Origin: Actinoplanes sp. KI2
GTDB taxonomy: Bacteria; Actinomycetota; Actinomycetes; Mycobacteriales; Micromonosporaceae
Assembly: GCF_025630775.1 (NCBI RefSeq)
Contig: NZ_JAOSZE010000050.1
Span: forward strand, 1 to 64,000
Reading direction: 5' to 3'
DNA length: 64,000 nt
Shown: piece by piece, positions 36,771 through 46,224 of the stretch
How positions within the stretch are numbered: position 1 is the stretch's first letter
Layout: every line of letters starts with the position of its first letter
Notes under the pieces: model-generated
What the model was told of the DNA's origin: nothing
What the model saw: only the letters and a program-made list of their open reading frames with translations
The model's database searches: none
Position numbers and translations under genes: made by a program

Positions 36771-38159
36771 TCACCGAGATAGAAACGATCGTGCCCGTCG
36801 GCGATGTGGCCGGCGAACGCCGCGTTCCCGGCGGCGGCCGCCGGCGTGCATGAAGTCGACCAGGGCGTTCAGTCGTGCTGCCACGGCGTCGATCAGGCCC
36901 GCCCGGCCCGCGTCGTCCAGGCCGTACCGGTCGCAGAAGATCCGCAGCCGCGCGGCCTGCTCCTGAGTCGCGCCGAAACCGTCCGCGTTGCCGGGCACGG
37001 TCAGCGGCACCCACCGGTACGCCGCGTACGCCACATCCCACAGCCGGGGGCCGGGGTGCGCGAAGTCGAAGTCGATGATGCCGGCTACCCGGTTGCCGTC
37101 GAGCACGCAGTTGTGCGGTGCGAAGTCGCCGTGGCAGATGACCTCGACCGGCTCGCGGGCCGGTGCCTGCCATCCATCGCGCGGCGCAGTGGTGGCGTAC
37201 GCAGCCGTGGCGTCGTGATAGTCCCGCAACAGCGCGGCAGCGCTCTCCAGCGCCTCGGGCGAGGCGGCGGCCGGTGTGGCCGGATAGTTCGACACCTCGC
37301 CGGGCAGGAAGTCGAGGATCTCGAAGCCGTCCGGCGTCACCTCGTGCACCCGCGGCGCGCCGCGGAACCCGGCGGCCTCGAGATACCGGAGCAGGTCGTG
37401 GACCTGGGGTGACCAAGGCCCGGTCGGGCGGCGCACCCGGTTTCCGATACGCACCACCTCGTTGATCCCGCCGGCCAAGGACTCGCGATCATCCCCGTTT
37501 CCGACGGACACCCGCGCGGTGCTGCCGGACGCCGGCGGCACGCGACCTTCCCGGCCCTGGCCGTCGAGGCGGCCGGCGAGGGATTTCTTCGCCGCGGGCC
37601 AGTCGTCGTCGAGCATCGCGTACAGCACGGTGTCCCGCCAGGAGCCGTCGGCGCGGCGCCGGTGCTTGCGCAGCACGCCCTCGCGGACGGCGCCGAGCCG
37701 CTCGATCGCCGCCTGCGCCCGGGTGTTGCGGATATCGGTGACCCAGGCGACCCGGACCGCGCCGAGGGTCTCGAACGCGTAGCTCATGAGCAGCAGCTTG
37801 GCTTCGGCGTTCAGGCCGCTGCCCCACCAGCGTCGCCCGAGCCAGGTGTAGCCGATCGTCACCGACCGCTGCACCGGGTCGAGGTCGGCCAGCGAGGTGG
37901 TGCCGACGAACTCTCCGGTGCGCGCGTCGAGTTGCGCGTACGCCAGCCGCTGGCCGCGCGCTCGGGCAGCCAGCGCGGCGGTGATGTGCCGGCCCGCGTC
38001 CTCGACCGTGACGGGTGCGGTGAGCGCCCCGCCGGGCGGGCTCTGCCAGCGGAAGATCTCCGCGCTCTGCGCCGGGCTGCCGGCCGCGGCGAGGTACCCG
38101 GGCGCGTGCTCGATCCGCAGAGGTTCCAGCTGCACGAGCCGTCCGGACAACACCGGCAT
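36771..38159 (-). CDS. GNAT acetyltransferase fused to aminoglycoside-phosphotransferase-like kinase (3' end frameshifted)
   Basis: The 462-residue frame joins two enzymes. Residues about 1-180 are a RimJ/RimL-type GNAT (LSGRLVQLEPLRIEHAPGYL, GYTWLGRRWWGSGLNAEAKLLLM, GAVRVAWVTDIRNTRAQAAIERLGA). Residues about 205-450 are an APH-fold kinase with CHGDFAPHNCVLD (catalytic Asp and Asn, about residue 342) and IIDFDFAHPGPRLWDVAYAAYRW. After VDFMH near 36850 the frame turns Arg-rich and stops at 36771. The other frame continues AAAAGNAAFAGHIADGHDRF and YLGDVAYVRDQRALFETDL to a stop at 36716-36718, the normal family ending. One extra base near 36850, in a GC-rich run, would explain this. GTG 38186 is another possible start. 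Substrate unknown. Confidence 0.8.
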   Translation of the reverse strand: MPVLSGRLVQLEPLRIEHAPGYLAAAGSPAQSAEIFRWQSPPGGALTAPVTVEDAGRHITAALAARARGQRLAYAQLDARTGEFVGTTSLADLDPVQRSVTIGYTWLGRRWWGSGLNAEAKLLLMSYAFETLGAVRVAWVTDIRNTRAQAAIERLGAVREGVLRKHRRRADGSWRDTVLYAMLDDDWPAAKKSLAGRLDGQGREGRVPPASGSTARVSVGNGDDRESLAGGINEVVRIGNRVRRPTGPWSPQVHDLLRYLEAAGFRGAPRVHEVTPDGFEILDFLPGEVSNYPATPAAASPEALESAAALLRDYHDATAAYATTAPRDGWQAPAREPVEVICHGDFAPHNCVLDGNRVAGIIDFDFAHPGPRLWDVAYAAYRWVPLTVPGNADGFGATQEQAARLRIFCDRYGLDDAGRAGLIDAVAARLNALVDFMHAGGRRRERGVRRPHRRRARSFLSR

Positions 38160-38292
38160 CGCATACCACAGAGCGTCATCGGTCACCCCGGCATGATTGC
38201 GTACGGGTATGGCCGCCGCGTACCGGTTTTCCCGCCCGAACAACAACGGCGCGAGCAGCGATGACGAGGCGCAAACTCGGAGGGCCGGCCGG

Positions 38293-39084
38293 CTACGGCG
38301 TTCGGGCGCCGACCGGCTCGGCGGCCCGGCGGGCGGTCGCTGCTCCCCGGACCAGCTGCACCACGAGCGTCGCGACCAGTGCGATGACGAACGCGGCGCC
38401 GGTGCCGAGCGGCACGACCAGGACGGCCACCAGGAAGCAGAAGACCGAGAAACCAAGAAGCCCGCGCGGTACCCCGTGCAGCACCCGCACCGCCCCGGCG
38501 GCGCCGAGCTGGGCGTGCGCGAACGCGGCGACCACGCTGGTCGCGATCGGGAACGGTGCCAGCACCCCGGTCAGGCCCGGCCCCACCGCCGTGGCGGCCG
38601 CGGTCACGGCCAGCACCAGTACCGCCGTCGCAGCGGCCCGCGCCGGCAGATCCCACCACGGCCAGACGACCCCGCCGTCGGCGTCGGGCGGGTCGGCGGG
38701 CAGCAACCTGGTCACCGCCCAGCCCACCACCAGCACCACCGCTAGACCCCGCCGCGGGCCGAGCGGCAGCCGGGACAGAGCGAGATCCAGCAGCAGGCAA
38801 CTCGCCCAGGCGATCAGCAGCGTCGGCATCCAGCCGAGCCGGCGCGACAGCCACGCGTACGCCAGCGCGAACCACGCCAGCGACACCAGGCCGAGCAGGG
38901 CGGCGGCCGCCGCCCGCGACCCGAACCGGGCGCCCTGCTCCAGACAGGTGATCAGCAGGATCGGCCCGGCCACGATCGGCAGGGCCACCAGCATGCCCGA
39001 GACCTGCTGGCCCCACCGGCGCCCCGCCAGCGACGACGCGACCACCAAAGCCGGAGCCAGCAACAGCTTGAGCGCGATCGTCAC
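38293..39084 (-). CDS. Integral membrane protein of unknown function
   Basis: A 263-residue protein, GTG start at 39084, with about eight hydrophobic segments (LLLAPALVVASSLAGRRWG, GMLVALPIVAGPILLITC, AAALLGLVSLAWFALAYAWL, AFVIALVATLVVQL). GLVALPIVAGPILL and the symmetric second half (GLTGVLAPFPIATSVVAAFAH) suggest an internal duplication. I do not recognise the family. It lies 133 bases upstream of the fused acetyltransferase gene on the same strand. Confidence 0.75.
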   Translation of the reverse strand: MTIALKLLLAPALVVASSLAGRRWGQQVSGMLVALPIVAGPILLITCLEQGARFGSRAAAAALLGLVSLAWFALAYAWLSRRLGWMPTLLIAWASCLLLDLALSRLPLGPRRGLAVVLVVGWAVTRLLPADPPDADGGVVWPWWDLPARAAATAVLVLAVTAAATAVGPGLTGVLAPFPIATSVVAAFAHAQLGAAGAVRVLHGVPRGLLGFSVFCFLVAVLVVPLGTGAAFVIALVATLVVQLVRGAATARRAAEPVGARTP

Positions 39085-39144
39085 CGCAGCATCTTAGTGA
39101 AACCCGCAGTGGCGCCGTCGCGTTGAGGGCGGCGGCATCGGTGA

Positions 39145-40686
39145 TCAGCGTCGCGGTGCTCGGGCGGCCGCGAGTTGGCGTACTGCGTTGCGGTCGAGCT
39201 TGCCGGAGCCGGTGAGCGGTAGCTGGTCGACCTGCTTGTAGCGGTCCGGAACCATGTACCGCGGCAAGGTGGTCATGGCATGGGGGCGCAGTTCGTCGGC
39301 GAGTTTGGCCGGCACCGGCTCCGTCGGAACCACGCACGCCACCAGGAACTGCGCGCCGCCGGAGGTGGTGGTCACCGTGACGGCAACGTCCCGGACTGCC
39401 GGGTGGGTACGCAGCGCGGCTTCGATCTCCCCCAGTTCGATCCGGAATCCCCGCAGCTTGATCTGTGCGTCGTTGCGGCCGAGGAACTCGAGTGAGCCGT
39501 CCGGGAGGCGGCGGGCCAGGTCGCCGGTCCGGTAGTAGCGGCGCGGGCCCGCCGCGGTGTCGCGGGTGACGAACCGCTCGCCGGTGAGTTCCGGCCGGTT
39601 CAGGTAGCCGACAGCCACCGCCTCGCCGCCGATCAGCATCTCGCCGGCTTCACCCTCGGGCACCGGCGCCAGGTTCTCGTCGCAGAGCTCGATGGTGGTG
39701 TTGGCCAGACCGTGCCCGATCGGCGATCGGACGCTGCCCTCGAAGTCCGCGTCGGTCAGGATCCGGTGGGTGGCGTACACGGTGGTCTCGGTCGGGCCGT
39801 ACATGTTGACCGGGATGATCGGCCCGCCGGTGAAGGCCTTGCGGAAGCCGGCGATCACGTCCAGGTCGACGCTCTCGCCGGCGAAGACCAGGTAGCGCAG
39901 TGCCAGTGCGGGACGGCCGGCGTCCTCGTAGGCGAGCGCGAGGGATCGGAAGACCGACGGTACCTGGCCGAGAACGGTGACTTCGCTGGTGCGCAGCAGG
40001 TTCAGGAATTCGGCCGGCGACTGGGCGGCTTCCTGCGGCACGACCACCGCGGTGGCGCCAGTGCTCATGGACGCCCAGAACTCCCACACCGACACGTCGA
40101 AGCTGAAGGAGTGGAACAGCGCCCACCGGTCCAGCGGTCCGACCTCGAACAGTGGCAGTGCGGCCCGCAGCAGGGAGAGCACATTGCCGTGTGACACGAG
40201 GCAGCCCTTGGGCCGGCCGGTCGATCCGGAGGTGTAGATGACGTAGGCGACGTCGGCCGGTCCGGCGGACACGACAGCCGGTTCGCCACCATCGGCGTCG
40301 GCGGTGGGGTCCAGCAGGGCGCCGGGCGCGAAGCCGACCAGGTCGGCGTCCTCGGGGCGGCCGACAACGGTACGGATCTCGGCGTCGCCGACGATGTAGC
40401 GCAGCCGGTCGGCGGGGTAGCCGGGGTCGAGCGGCACGTACGCCGCGCCGGCCTTGAGCACGGCGAGGATTCCGACCGGGATCTGTGCGGAGCGGCCCAG
40501 GAGCAGGCCGACGCGGTCACCGGGTCGCACACCGGTCGCTTGCAGGCGGGCGGCCAGCCGGTCCGAGGCGGCGTCGAGTTCCCGATAGCTCAGGGTGGTG
40601 TCGCCGTCGGTGATGGCGACGTGGTCCGGGCGCTGTCGAGCCACCTCCTGGAACAGGTGGGTGAGGCTGTTGGCGTTCGCAATCAT
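39145..40686 (-). CDS. Free-standing NRPS adenylation domain
   Basis: A 513-residue amino-acid-activating enzyme with all core motifs: LKAGAAYVPLDP, YTSGSTGRPKG, NMYGPTETTVYAT, YRTGDLARRLPDGSLEFLGR, KLRGFRIELGEIE and PLTGSGKLDRNAV with the catalytic Lys. There is no carrier domain, so it must load a separate one; the PCP-TE protein of the same operon lacks an A domain and is the obvious partner. Pocket residues begin D-V-W (FSFDVSVWEFW), which is compatible with a hydroxy amino acid such as Ser or Thr, but my reading of the other positions is uncertain. Last gene of the seven-gene operon, 20 bases after the A-PCP-C gene. Confidence 0.92.
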   Translation of the reverse strand: MIANANSLTHLFQEVARQRPDHVAITDGDTTLSYRELDAASDRLAARLQATGVRPGDRVGLLLGRSAQIPVGILAVLKAGAAYVPLDPGYPADRLRYIVGDAEIRTVVGRPEDADLVGFAPGALLDPTADADGGEPAVVSAGPADVAYVIYTSGSTGRPKGCLVSHGNVLSLLRAALPLFEVGPLDRWALFHSFSFDVSVWEFWASMSTGATAVVVPQEAAQSPAEFLNLLRTSEVTVLGQVPSVFRSLALAYEDAGRPALALRYLVFAGESVDLDVIAGFRKAFTGGPIIPVNMYGPTETTVYATHRILTDADFEGSVRSPIGHGLANTTIELCDENLAPVPEGEAGEMLIGGEAVAVGYLNRPELTGERFVTRDTAAGPRRYYRTGDLARRLPDGSLEFLGRNDAQIKLRGFRIELGEIEAALRTHPAVRDVAVTVTTTSGGAQFLVACVVPTEPVPAKLADELRPHAMTTLPRYMVPDRYKQVDQLPLTGSGKLDRNAVRQLAAARAPRR

Positions 40687-40706
40687 GGGTGTCCTTCGAG
40701 CTGCGT

Positions 40707-43700
40707 TCAGGCGGTCAGGTCAGCGACGTGGCGGATCAGGTCGGTGAAGGTGTCGGCGAGGGCATGGGTGAAGGTGTCGGCGATCGCGGCAGGGTTGGCG
40801 GTGAGCACGAGCCGCAGGCCTGTCTCGTGCGGCCACACTTCGGTCTGCAGTTCGGTCGGTACGCCGAGGTAGGGCTGGCGGACGAAGGTGGCGTCCGCAC
40901 CGTGCAGCGCAAGGTGCGGGGCGTCGTTGTTCTGGACGGCGAAGATCGTCTGGAACAGCGGGGCGCGGGCCGTACGGGGTGGGTTGAGCTCGCGTACCAG
41001 GTCCGGGATGCTGGCGTCCTGATCGCGCAGGGCTTCGCCGATCAGGTCGGTGGCCGCGGCCAGCGCGGCGTGGTCGCTGCCCAGCGCCGCGCCCCGTAGC
41101 CGGACACAGGCCATGGTGATGTGGCAGCCGACCGCATCCTCCAGACGAGCGTCGATCCGCTGGGCGACGGGTACGCCGACGCCGAAGTCACGGCTGCCGG
41201 TCCGGGTCGCCAGGGCCCGCCCGTAGAGCCAGAGCAGCAGCTGGAACGGCGTCCGCCCGAGCCGATCGGCGGTCTTCTCCACCGCGGCCGCGTCGTCCGG
41301 ACCGATCTCGCGGACGAGGTGGGTCAGCTCGCCGCCCGGCGCGGTGGCCCCCGCCGGGAAGGGCATGTCGGGCAGCCCTCGTAGCGCGGTCACCCGGCGC
41401 TCGACCTGGGCCTCCAGGTCCACCGCGGCGCGGTGCGCCGACCGCAGGAGATGCACCGTGGCCAGGTCGGCTCCTGGTGCCCAGCGGGGCTTCTGGCCGG
41501 TCAGGCGGGCGTTGTACGCGGTTGCCAGGTCGGTCGCGAGCACAGACTCGGACCAGCCGTCGAAGGCGATGTGGTGCACGACGTACCCGAAAATCGTGGT
41601 CCGGGTGCCGGCGACCGGGGCGAGCACGGCGCGCCAGAGCAGGCCGTCGACCGGTGAGAACGGGCCAGCCAGTGCCGCCCGCAGCGAGGTCACCGCTGCT
41701 TCTGTGCTGTCGGCCGAGGGCAGCATGATCGGCTCCGGCGGTGGTGCCTGGCCGGGAACCCGGAACAGCCGGCCGCGCTGGTGCCCGTATTCGGCGTGCA
41801 GCGCCGGGTGCCGGGCGTGAACATCGGCAATCGCCGCGCTCAGTGCCGCCGGGTCGAGGTCGCCGGTGATGATCCAGGTACCCAGGCAGTGTGCGCCGCG
41901 GCTCGCGGGATCGAGCAGAGACTGGGTGAGGAAGGAGCTTTCGGTGGCCGACAGCGGGAACCGGTCCGGAGCCGGCTCAGGCACGCTGGTCTGGTCGCCG
42001 GCGGTGGCTCGCAGGTGGGCAGCCAGCGCGCGGGCCGTCGGGTGCTCGGTCAGTGCGGTCACCGGGACGGGCCGGTCCAGCCGGGCCGCGAGGCGGGCGC
42101 ACACGCGCACCGCGGCGAGTGAGGAGCCACCGAGGTCGGCGAAGGTGTGATCCGGTGGCCCCTGGTGGCCGAGCACGTCGGCGAAGGTGTCCATTACCTG
42201 CTGGGTCAGGGCGTCCACCGGGCCGGTCGGGGGCGCGGCGACCGGCTCGGCAAGCGGGCCGCGCGGGGCCAGTTCGAGCAGGGCACGCTCGTCGAGCTTG
42301 CCGTTCGCGGTCAGTGGGAAGCCGTCGACGCTGACCACCATGGCAGGCCGGTGGTAGGTGACCAGCTCGCGTGCCAGGATCTCTGCCGCATCGGACAACG
42401 GGTCGCCTGCCTGCAGCGGAATGCAGAAGGCGAGCAGGCCCTGCACGGCGCCCTGGTCGTCGCTCTGCGCGACGACGGCGCATCGGCGGACCGGCAGGCA
42501 CGCTTCGATCTGACGCTCCACCTCGGCGGGTTCGATCCGGTGTCCACGGATCTTCACCTGCCGGTCGGCGCGGCCTCGATAGTGCAGCAGCCCGGTCTCG
42601 TCGCGGACGGCGATGTCGCCGGTGCGGTAGACGCGGACGGCGATTCCGTTCAGGACGATGTCGGGGAACTTCTCCGCGGTCTGCTCGGGCAATCCGAGGT
42701 ATCCCGCCGCCAGGCCGTCGCCGGAGATGCACAGCTCGCCTGGCTCGCCGGGCGCGCACGGCCGGTCACCGTCGAGGATGTGCAGGCCGGTGCGCGGTAC
42801 CGCTCGCCCGATCGGGATGCCGGCGGGCAAGTCACAGTCCTGCGGCCGGATGCGGTGTGTGGTGGCGAAGACGGTGCTCTCCACCGGGCCGTACCCGTTG
42901 ATGAGGGCGGTCTGCGGGTAGGCGGCGAGGAATCGGCGTACGTGCGGCGGCGACAGCCGTTCTCCGCCGATCATCAGTTGGCCGATGCCGCCGAAGGCGC
43001 CCAGGTCCTCGTCGACGATGGTGTTGAACAGCCCGCTGGTCAGCCAGACGGTGTTGACGCCGTGCCGGCCGACGCCGTCGCGCAGCGCCTGCGGTGTCAG
43101 GAACGGTTCCTCGACGAGGACCGCGCATCCGCCGTTGACCAGCGCCGCCCAGATCTCCAGCGAGAAACCGTCCCACGGGGTCGGTGCCGCGACCGGGATG
43201 ACGGTGCCGGCGTCGAAGGCGGCGAAGGTGTCCGCGGCGAACAGTCGCAGCGTGCCCTGGTGCGGGCTGAGCACGCCCTTGGGGCGGCCGGTGGTGCCCG
43301 AGGTGAAGAAGACACAGGCCACCGCGTCAGCTGCGCCCGGCTCCGCCGCCGCTGCTTCGTCGCCGGCGGCGTCCGCGGCTGCTTGTTCGCAGGCGGGCGC
43401 GATCCAGGTGGGAACGCCCAGGGGTGCCGGCCGGCTGGTGACCGCCGCCTTCGGGCGCAGTTGATCGAGCACGTCGGTGATCCGGGCGGCGGGCCAGTCG
43501 ACGTCGAGGTTGGCGTAGGCGGCGCCGGTCTTGAGTACGCCCAGCATCGCGGCGATCAGCTCCGGGCTGCGGGGCAGCAGCACGGGTACCAGGTCGCCCG
43601 GTCCGACCTCGTACTTGCGCAGATGGTGGGCGTAGGTGGTGGCGGCGCGGTCGAGTTGGCGGTAGGTGATGCGCCGATCTCCGTGGATCAGTGCCACCGA

Positions 43701-43754
43701 CGAGCCCGCCGAGGCCGCGATGGCTTCCACCACGCCATGCAGTGTTTCCGGCAT
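40707..43754 (-). CDS. Nonribosomal peptide synthetase, A-PCP-C
   Basis: A 1015-residue synthetase. The adenylation domain (about 1-500) has FFTSGTTGRPKG, NGYGPVESTVFAT, YRTGDIAVRDETGLLHYRGR and PLTANGKLDERAL. The carrier domain (about 515-590) has FADLGGSSLAAV, with the phosphopantetheine Ser near residue 543. The condensation domain (about 600-1010) has YVVHHIAFDGWSESVL, the HHxxxDG motif, near residue 726. The order A-PCP-C means it starts the chain and condenses its own residue with one held on another protein's carrier. With the free A domain and PCP-TE this forms a two-residue line. Pocket residues start D-G (TPWDGFSLEIW); substrate not assigned. Confidence 0.93.
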   Translation of the reverse strand: MPETLHGVVEAIAASAGSSVALIHGDRRITYRQLDRAATTYAHHLRKYEVGPGDLVPVLLPRSPELIAAMLGVLKTGAAYANLDVDWPAARITDVLDQLRPKAAVTSRPAPLGVPTWIAPACEQAAADAAGDEAAAAEPGAADAVACVFFTSGTTGRPKGVLSPHQGTLRLFAADTFAAFDAGTVIPVAAPTPWDGFSLEIWAALVNGGCAVLVEEPFLTPQALRDGVGRHGVNTVWLTSGLFNTIVDEDLGAFGGIGQLMIGGERLSPPHVRRFLAAYPQTALINGYGPVESTVFATTHRIRPQDCDLPAGIPIGRAVPRTGLHILDGDRPCAPGEPGELCISGDGLAAGYLGLPEQTAEKFPDIVLNGIAVRVYRTGDIAVRDETGLLHYRGRADRQVKIRGHRIEPAEVERQIEACLPVRRCAVVAQSDDQGAVQGLLAFCIPLQAGDPLSDAAEILARELVTYHRPAMVVSVDGFPLTANGKLDERALLELAPRGPLAEPVAAPPTGPVDALTQQVMDTFADVLGHQGPPDHTFADLGGSSLAAVRVCARLAARLDRPVPVTALTEHPTARALAAHLRATAGDQTSVPEPAPDRFPLSATESSFLTQSLLDPASRGAHCLGTWIITGDLDPAALSAAIADVHARHPALHAEYGHQRGRLFRVPGQAPPPEPIMLPSADSTEAAVTSLRAALAGPFSPVDGLLWRAVLAPVAGTRTTIFGYVVHHIAFDGWSESVLATDLATAYNARLTGQKPRWAPGADLATVHLLRSAHRAAVDLEAQVERRVTALRGLPDMPFPAGATAPGGELTHLVREIGPDDAAAVEKTADRLGRTPFQLLLWLYGRALATRTGSRDFGVGVPVAQRIDARLEDAVGCHITMACVRLRGAALGSDHAALAAATDLIGEALRDQDASIPDLVRELNPPRTARAPLFQTIFAVQNNDAPHLALHGADATFVRQPYLGVPTELQTEVWPHETGLRLVLTANPAAIADTFTHALADTFTDLIRHVADLTA

Positions 43755-43763
43755 TCTGATCTC

Positions 43764-45062
43764 CTAGGCGAAGGAATCCGCGGTCGACGGTGTGGCCGCG
43801 GTCCGCCGCAGTGCTGCTGCGGTGAGCGGCGGGCAGAGCAGCCCCGCAATCAGCAGGACGGCGGCGAGCAGCAGCCAGCCCGAGCGTCCGTGGTTGATCG
43901 CCAGGATGGTGACCAAGTATGGGCCGGCGGTCTGTTGCAGACCCCGCCCGAGCGCGAAGACGCCCTGGTACTCGCCCTGCCGGCCGGGCGGCGGCAGATG
44001 CAACGACAGGCCCCAGGAGCCGGCGGACTGGCCGAGCTCGCCCATGACCAGCACGACCGTCCCGATCAGCAGGATGATCGTGGCCGGGACCGGCGCCAGG
44101 TGCCCGGTGAACGCGAAGATCGCGCAGCAGGCGGCCAGCAGCGCGCCGGCCCGGCGCAGCATCCGCGCGGACCCGGTCGCGGTCTCGGCGCCCCGGCTCA
44201 TCGCGACCTGGAAGGCGATGACCAGGACGGTGTCCAGAACGAGCAGGGCCGCGGTGACCCAGCGCGGCGCGGACGTACCGTGCACGATCCACAGTGGCAG
44301 CGCCACGGTGAGGATCGGCTGATAGAGCTCGACCACACCACTGAGCAGGGCGAGTCCGACGAACCGCGCGTCGCGCAGGCCCGACCGCGATGGCTTCTCC
44401 GAGGGCTTCGTGGCCACCGCCGCCGGTCGGGTGCCAGGTGTGCGCCAGGTGATGGCGGCGCAGCCGGCGTGGGCGACCGCGGTGAGCAGCAGCACCGCGA
44501 GGAACGCCGTCCTGGTGCCGACCGCCAGCGCGGCGCCGGCGATGCCGGCGCCGGCCATGAAGCCGACGTTGAACAGGCTGCGCATTTGCGCCGCCACCCG
44601 GACCCGCTGATCGGTCTCGAACAGCGCGTGCGTGAGCGTCATCCGCAGGGGGTGCGACGAGGTCTCGAACACCGAGATCAGCGAAGCCACGACCACGAAC
44701 CCGGCGAAATTCGTGACCACACTGTACGAGGCGAACAGCACCGCCAGGGCAACGTACGTGACCAGCAGCGGCAGGCGGGCACCGAACCGGTCCGCGGCGC
44801 GGCCGATCGGTACCGTGCACACCAGGCCGGCCAGGCCCGCCACCGACAGGCCGAGGCCGATCCGCCCGGCGCTGAGCCCGACCTCGCGGCTGAAGAAGAT
44901 CGCGCCCGAGCTGAGGAAGAGCCCGAATCCGAGTGCTTGGACGGTGGTCAGGACCGCCAGGCGCCGGGCCGGCCCCGGCTCGGGTACGAGATCGCGTGCC
45001 CAGTCCCGGATGGCGTTCCCGGCTCGGCGGTCGTTCACGCTGGCGTGCTCCTCGTCAGTCAT
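43764..45062 (-). CDS. MFS transporter of the NRPS operon
   Basis: A 432-residue transporter with about 12 spans (TVQALGFGLFLSSGAIFFSREVGLSAGRIGLGLSVAG, GRAADRFGARLPLLVTYVALAVLFASY, FNVGFMAGAGIAGAALA). It lies 12 bases after the PCP-TE gene and 9 before the A-PCP-C gene, so it belongs to the operon and likely exports its product. The N-terminal soluble stretch of about 30 residues is charged. Confidence 0.9.
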   Translation of the reverse strand: MTDEEHASVNDRRAGNAIRDWARDLVPEPGPARRLAVLTTVQALGFGLFLSSGAIFFSREVGLSAGRIGLGLSVAGLAGLVCTVPIGRAADRFGARLPLLVTYVALAVLFASYSVVTNFAGFVVVASLISVFETSSHPLRMTLTHALFETDQRVRVAAQMRSLFNVGFMAGAGIAGAALAVGTRTAFLAVLLLTAVAHAGCAAITWRTPGTRPAAVATKPSEKPSRSGLRDARFVGLALLSGVVELYQPILTVALPLWIVHGTSAPRWVTAALLVLDTVLVIAFQVAMSRGAETATGSARMLRRAGALLAACCAIFAFTGHLAPVPATIILLIGTVVLVMGELGQSAGSWGLSLHLPPPGRQGEYQGVFALGRGLQQTAGPYLVTILAINHGRSGWLLLAAVLLIAGLLCPPLTAAALRRTAATPSTADSFA

Positions 45063-45074
45063 CGGTCGCCGGTC

Positions 45075-46142
45075 TCAGCCCTGGTAGGCGGCGAGCTTCT
45101 TCGCCACGATGTCGGCGAACGTCTCGTGCTTGAGCAGCGAGAGCGTGTTGGGGACATCGACCGTGTGCACCTCGGCACGCGGCGCCACCCGGTCCCAGCG
45201 GGCAGCCTCGTTGTCGGCGTTCTCGGCGAGCTGGAACACGGTCAGGTCACCCTGGTACGGCCGCGGCTCGTAGTGCTCCTGTGCGAAGATTCCGGCCGCC
45301 CACACCGCCTGCCGCCAGTACAGCTCCTCGGGCTGCTGGTCGTCGTCGAGCCAGGCCACCTCGACCATTCCCCGCATCAGGGCGGCCTGCTGCTCCTGCA
45401 GGTCGGTCAGCTCGAAGCGGCCGCGCAGGGCGGCGAGGCGGAAGTTGTACAGCTCCCGCAGACCCCAGCCCGGGTCCATCTCCGTAGAGCCCGGCGGCAT
45501 GGTGTTGGCGATGACAAGCGCGGCGACCTGGTCGCCGTCCGCGTCGAGCTGGCGAGCGATCTCGTAGGCGATCCGGCCCCCGGCGCACGGCCCGACGAAC
45601 AGATACGGGCCTTCCGGCTGGACGGTGCGGATGTCGCGCAGGTAGCGGGCGGCCATCTCGACCAGCGACAGCGGCGGCCGTTCGCGGTCGGCCAGGCCGA
45701 CCGACTGGATGCCGTAAACCGGCCGCTGCCCACGGAACGCGTCGACCAGCGGGCTCAGGAACCCGACGTTGCCGGTTCCCCAGTGGAAGCAGAACACGGG
45801 GGTGCCCTGGCCCTCGGCGGCCAGCGTCACCAGCGTCGAGGCGCCCGGCGCGGCGTCGGCGCTCAGGCCGGTGGCCCACACCTCGCCGAATTCCGTATCG
45901 CTGCCGGCTCGGGCGCCGGCTCCGGGCTGGAGCGCGGCGGCGATCGCGGCCGGGGTCTTGTGGTTGTAGATCTGGTCGGCGGTCAGCTCGAGGCCGTGCC
46001 GGCGCGCGTCGGCGACCACGTTGACGATCAGCAGCGAGTAGCCACCGAGGTCGAAGAAGTCGTCGTCGGGCTCGACGTCGACATCGAGCAGCTCGGACCA
46101 GATGTCGCAGAGGATCGCGACGGCATCGACGTTCTCAGGCAT
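45075..46142 (-). CDS. Carrier protein-thioesterase (PCP-TE) with Cys-type thioesterase
   Basis: A 355-residue two-domain protein. The N-terminal carrier (1-80) has DDDFFDLGGYSLLIV with the pantetheine Ser at residue 36. The alpha/beta-hydrolase thioesterase (about 100-355) has PVFCFHWGTGNVGFLSPLV, the nucleophile elbow LFVGPCAGGRIAYEIA and a catalytic His in SLLKHETFADI. The elbow is GPCAGG, so residue 186 is Cys where the common enzymes have GWSFGG with Ser. Cys-type thioesterases are known, for example in obafluorin beta-lactone formation. It supplies the second carrier and release step of the assembly line. Confidence 0.9.
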   Translation of the reverse strand: MPENVDAVAILCDIWSELLDVDVEPDDDFFDLGGYSLLIVNVVADARRHGLELTADQIYNHKTPAAIAAALQPGAGARAGSDTEFGEVWATGLSADAAPGASTLVTLAAEGQGTPVFCFHWGTGNVGFLSPLVDAFRGQRPVYGIQSVGLADRERPPLSLVEMAARYLRDIRTVQPEGPYLFVGPCAGGRIAYEIARQLDADGDQVAALVIANTMPPGSTEMDPGWGLRELYNFRLAALRGRFELTDLQEQQAALMRGMVEVAWLDDDQQPEELYWRQAVWAAGIFAQEHYEPRPYQGDLTVFQLAENADNEAARWDRVAPRAEVHTVDVPNTLSLLKHETFADIVAKKLAAYQG

Positions 46143-46224
46143 GGAAAATCCTTTCGAGGACAGCAGAAACCGGCCTGCCGACCGAAACCGGATCAGGACA
46201 GGGATGATGCGAGGTGGGTGACGG

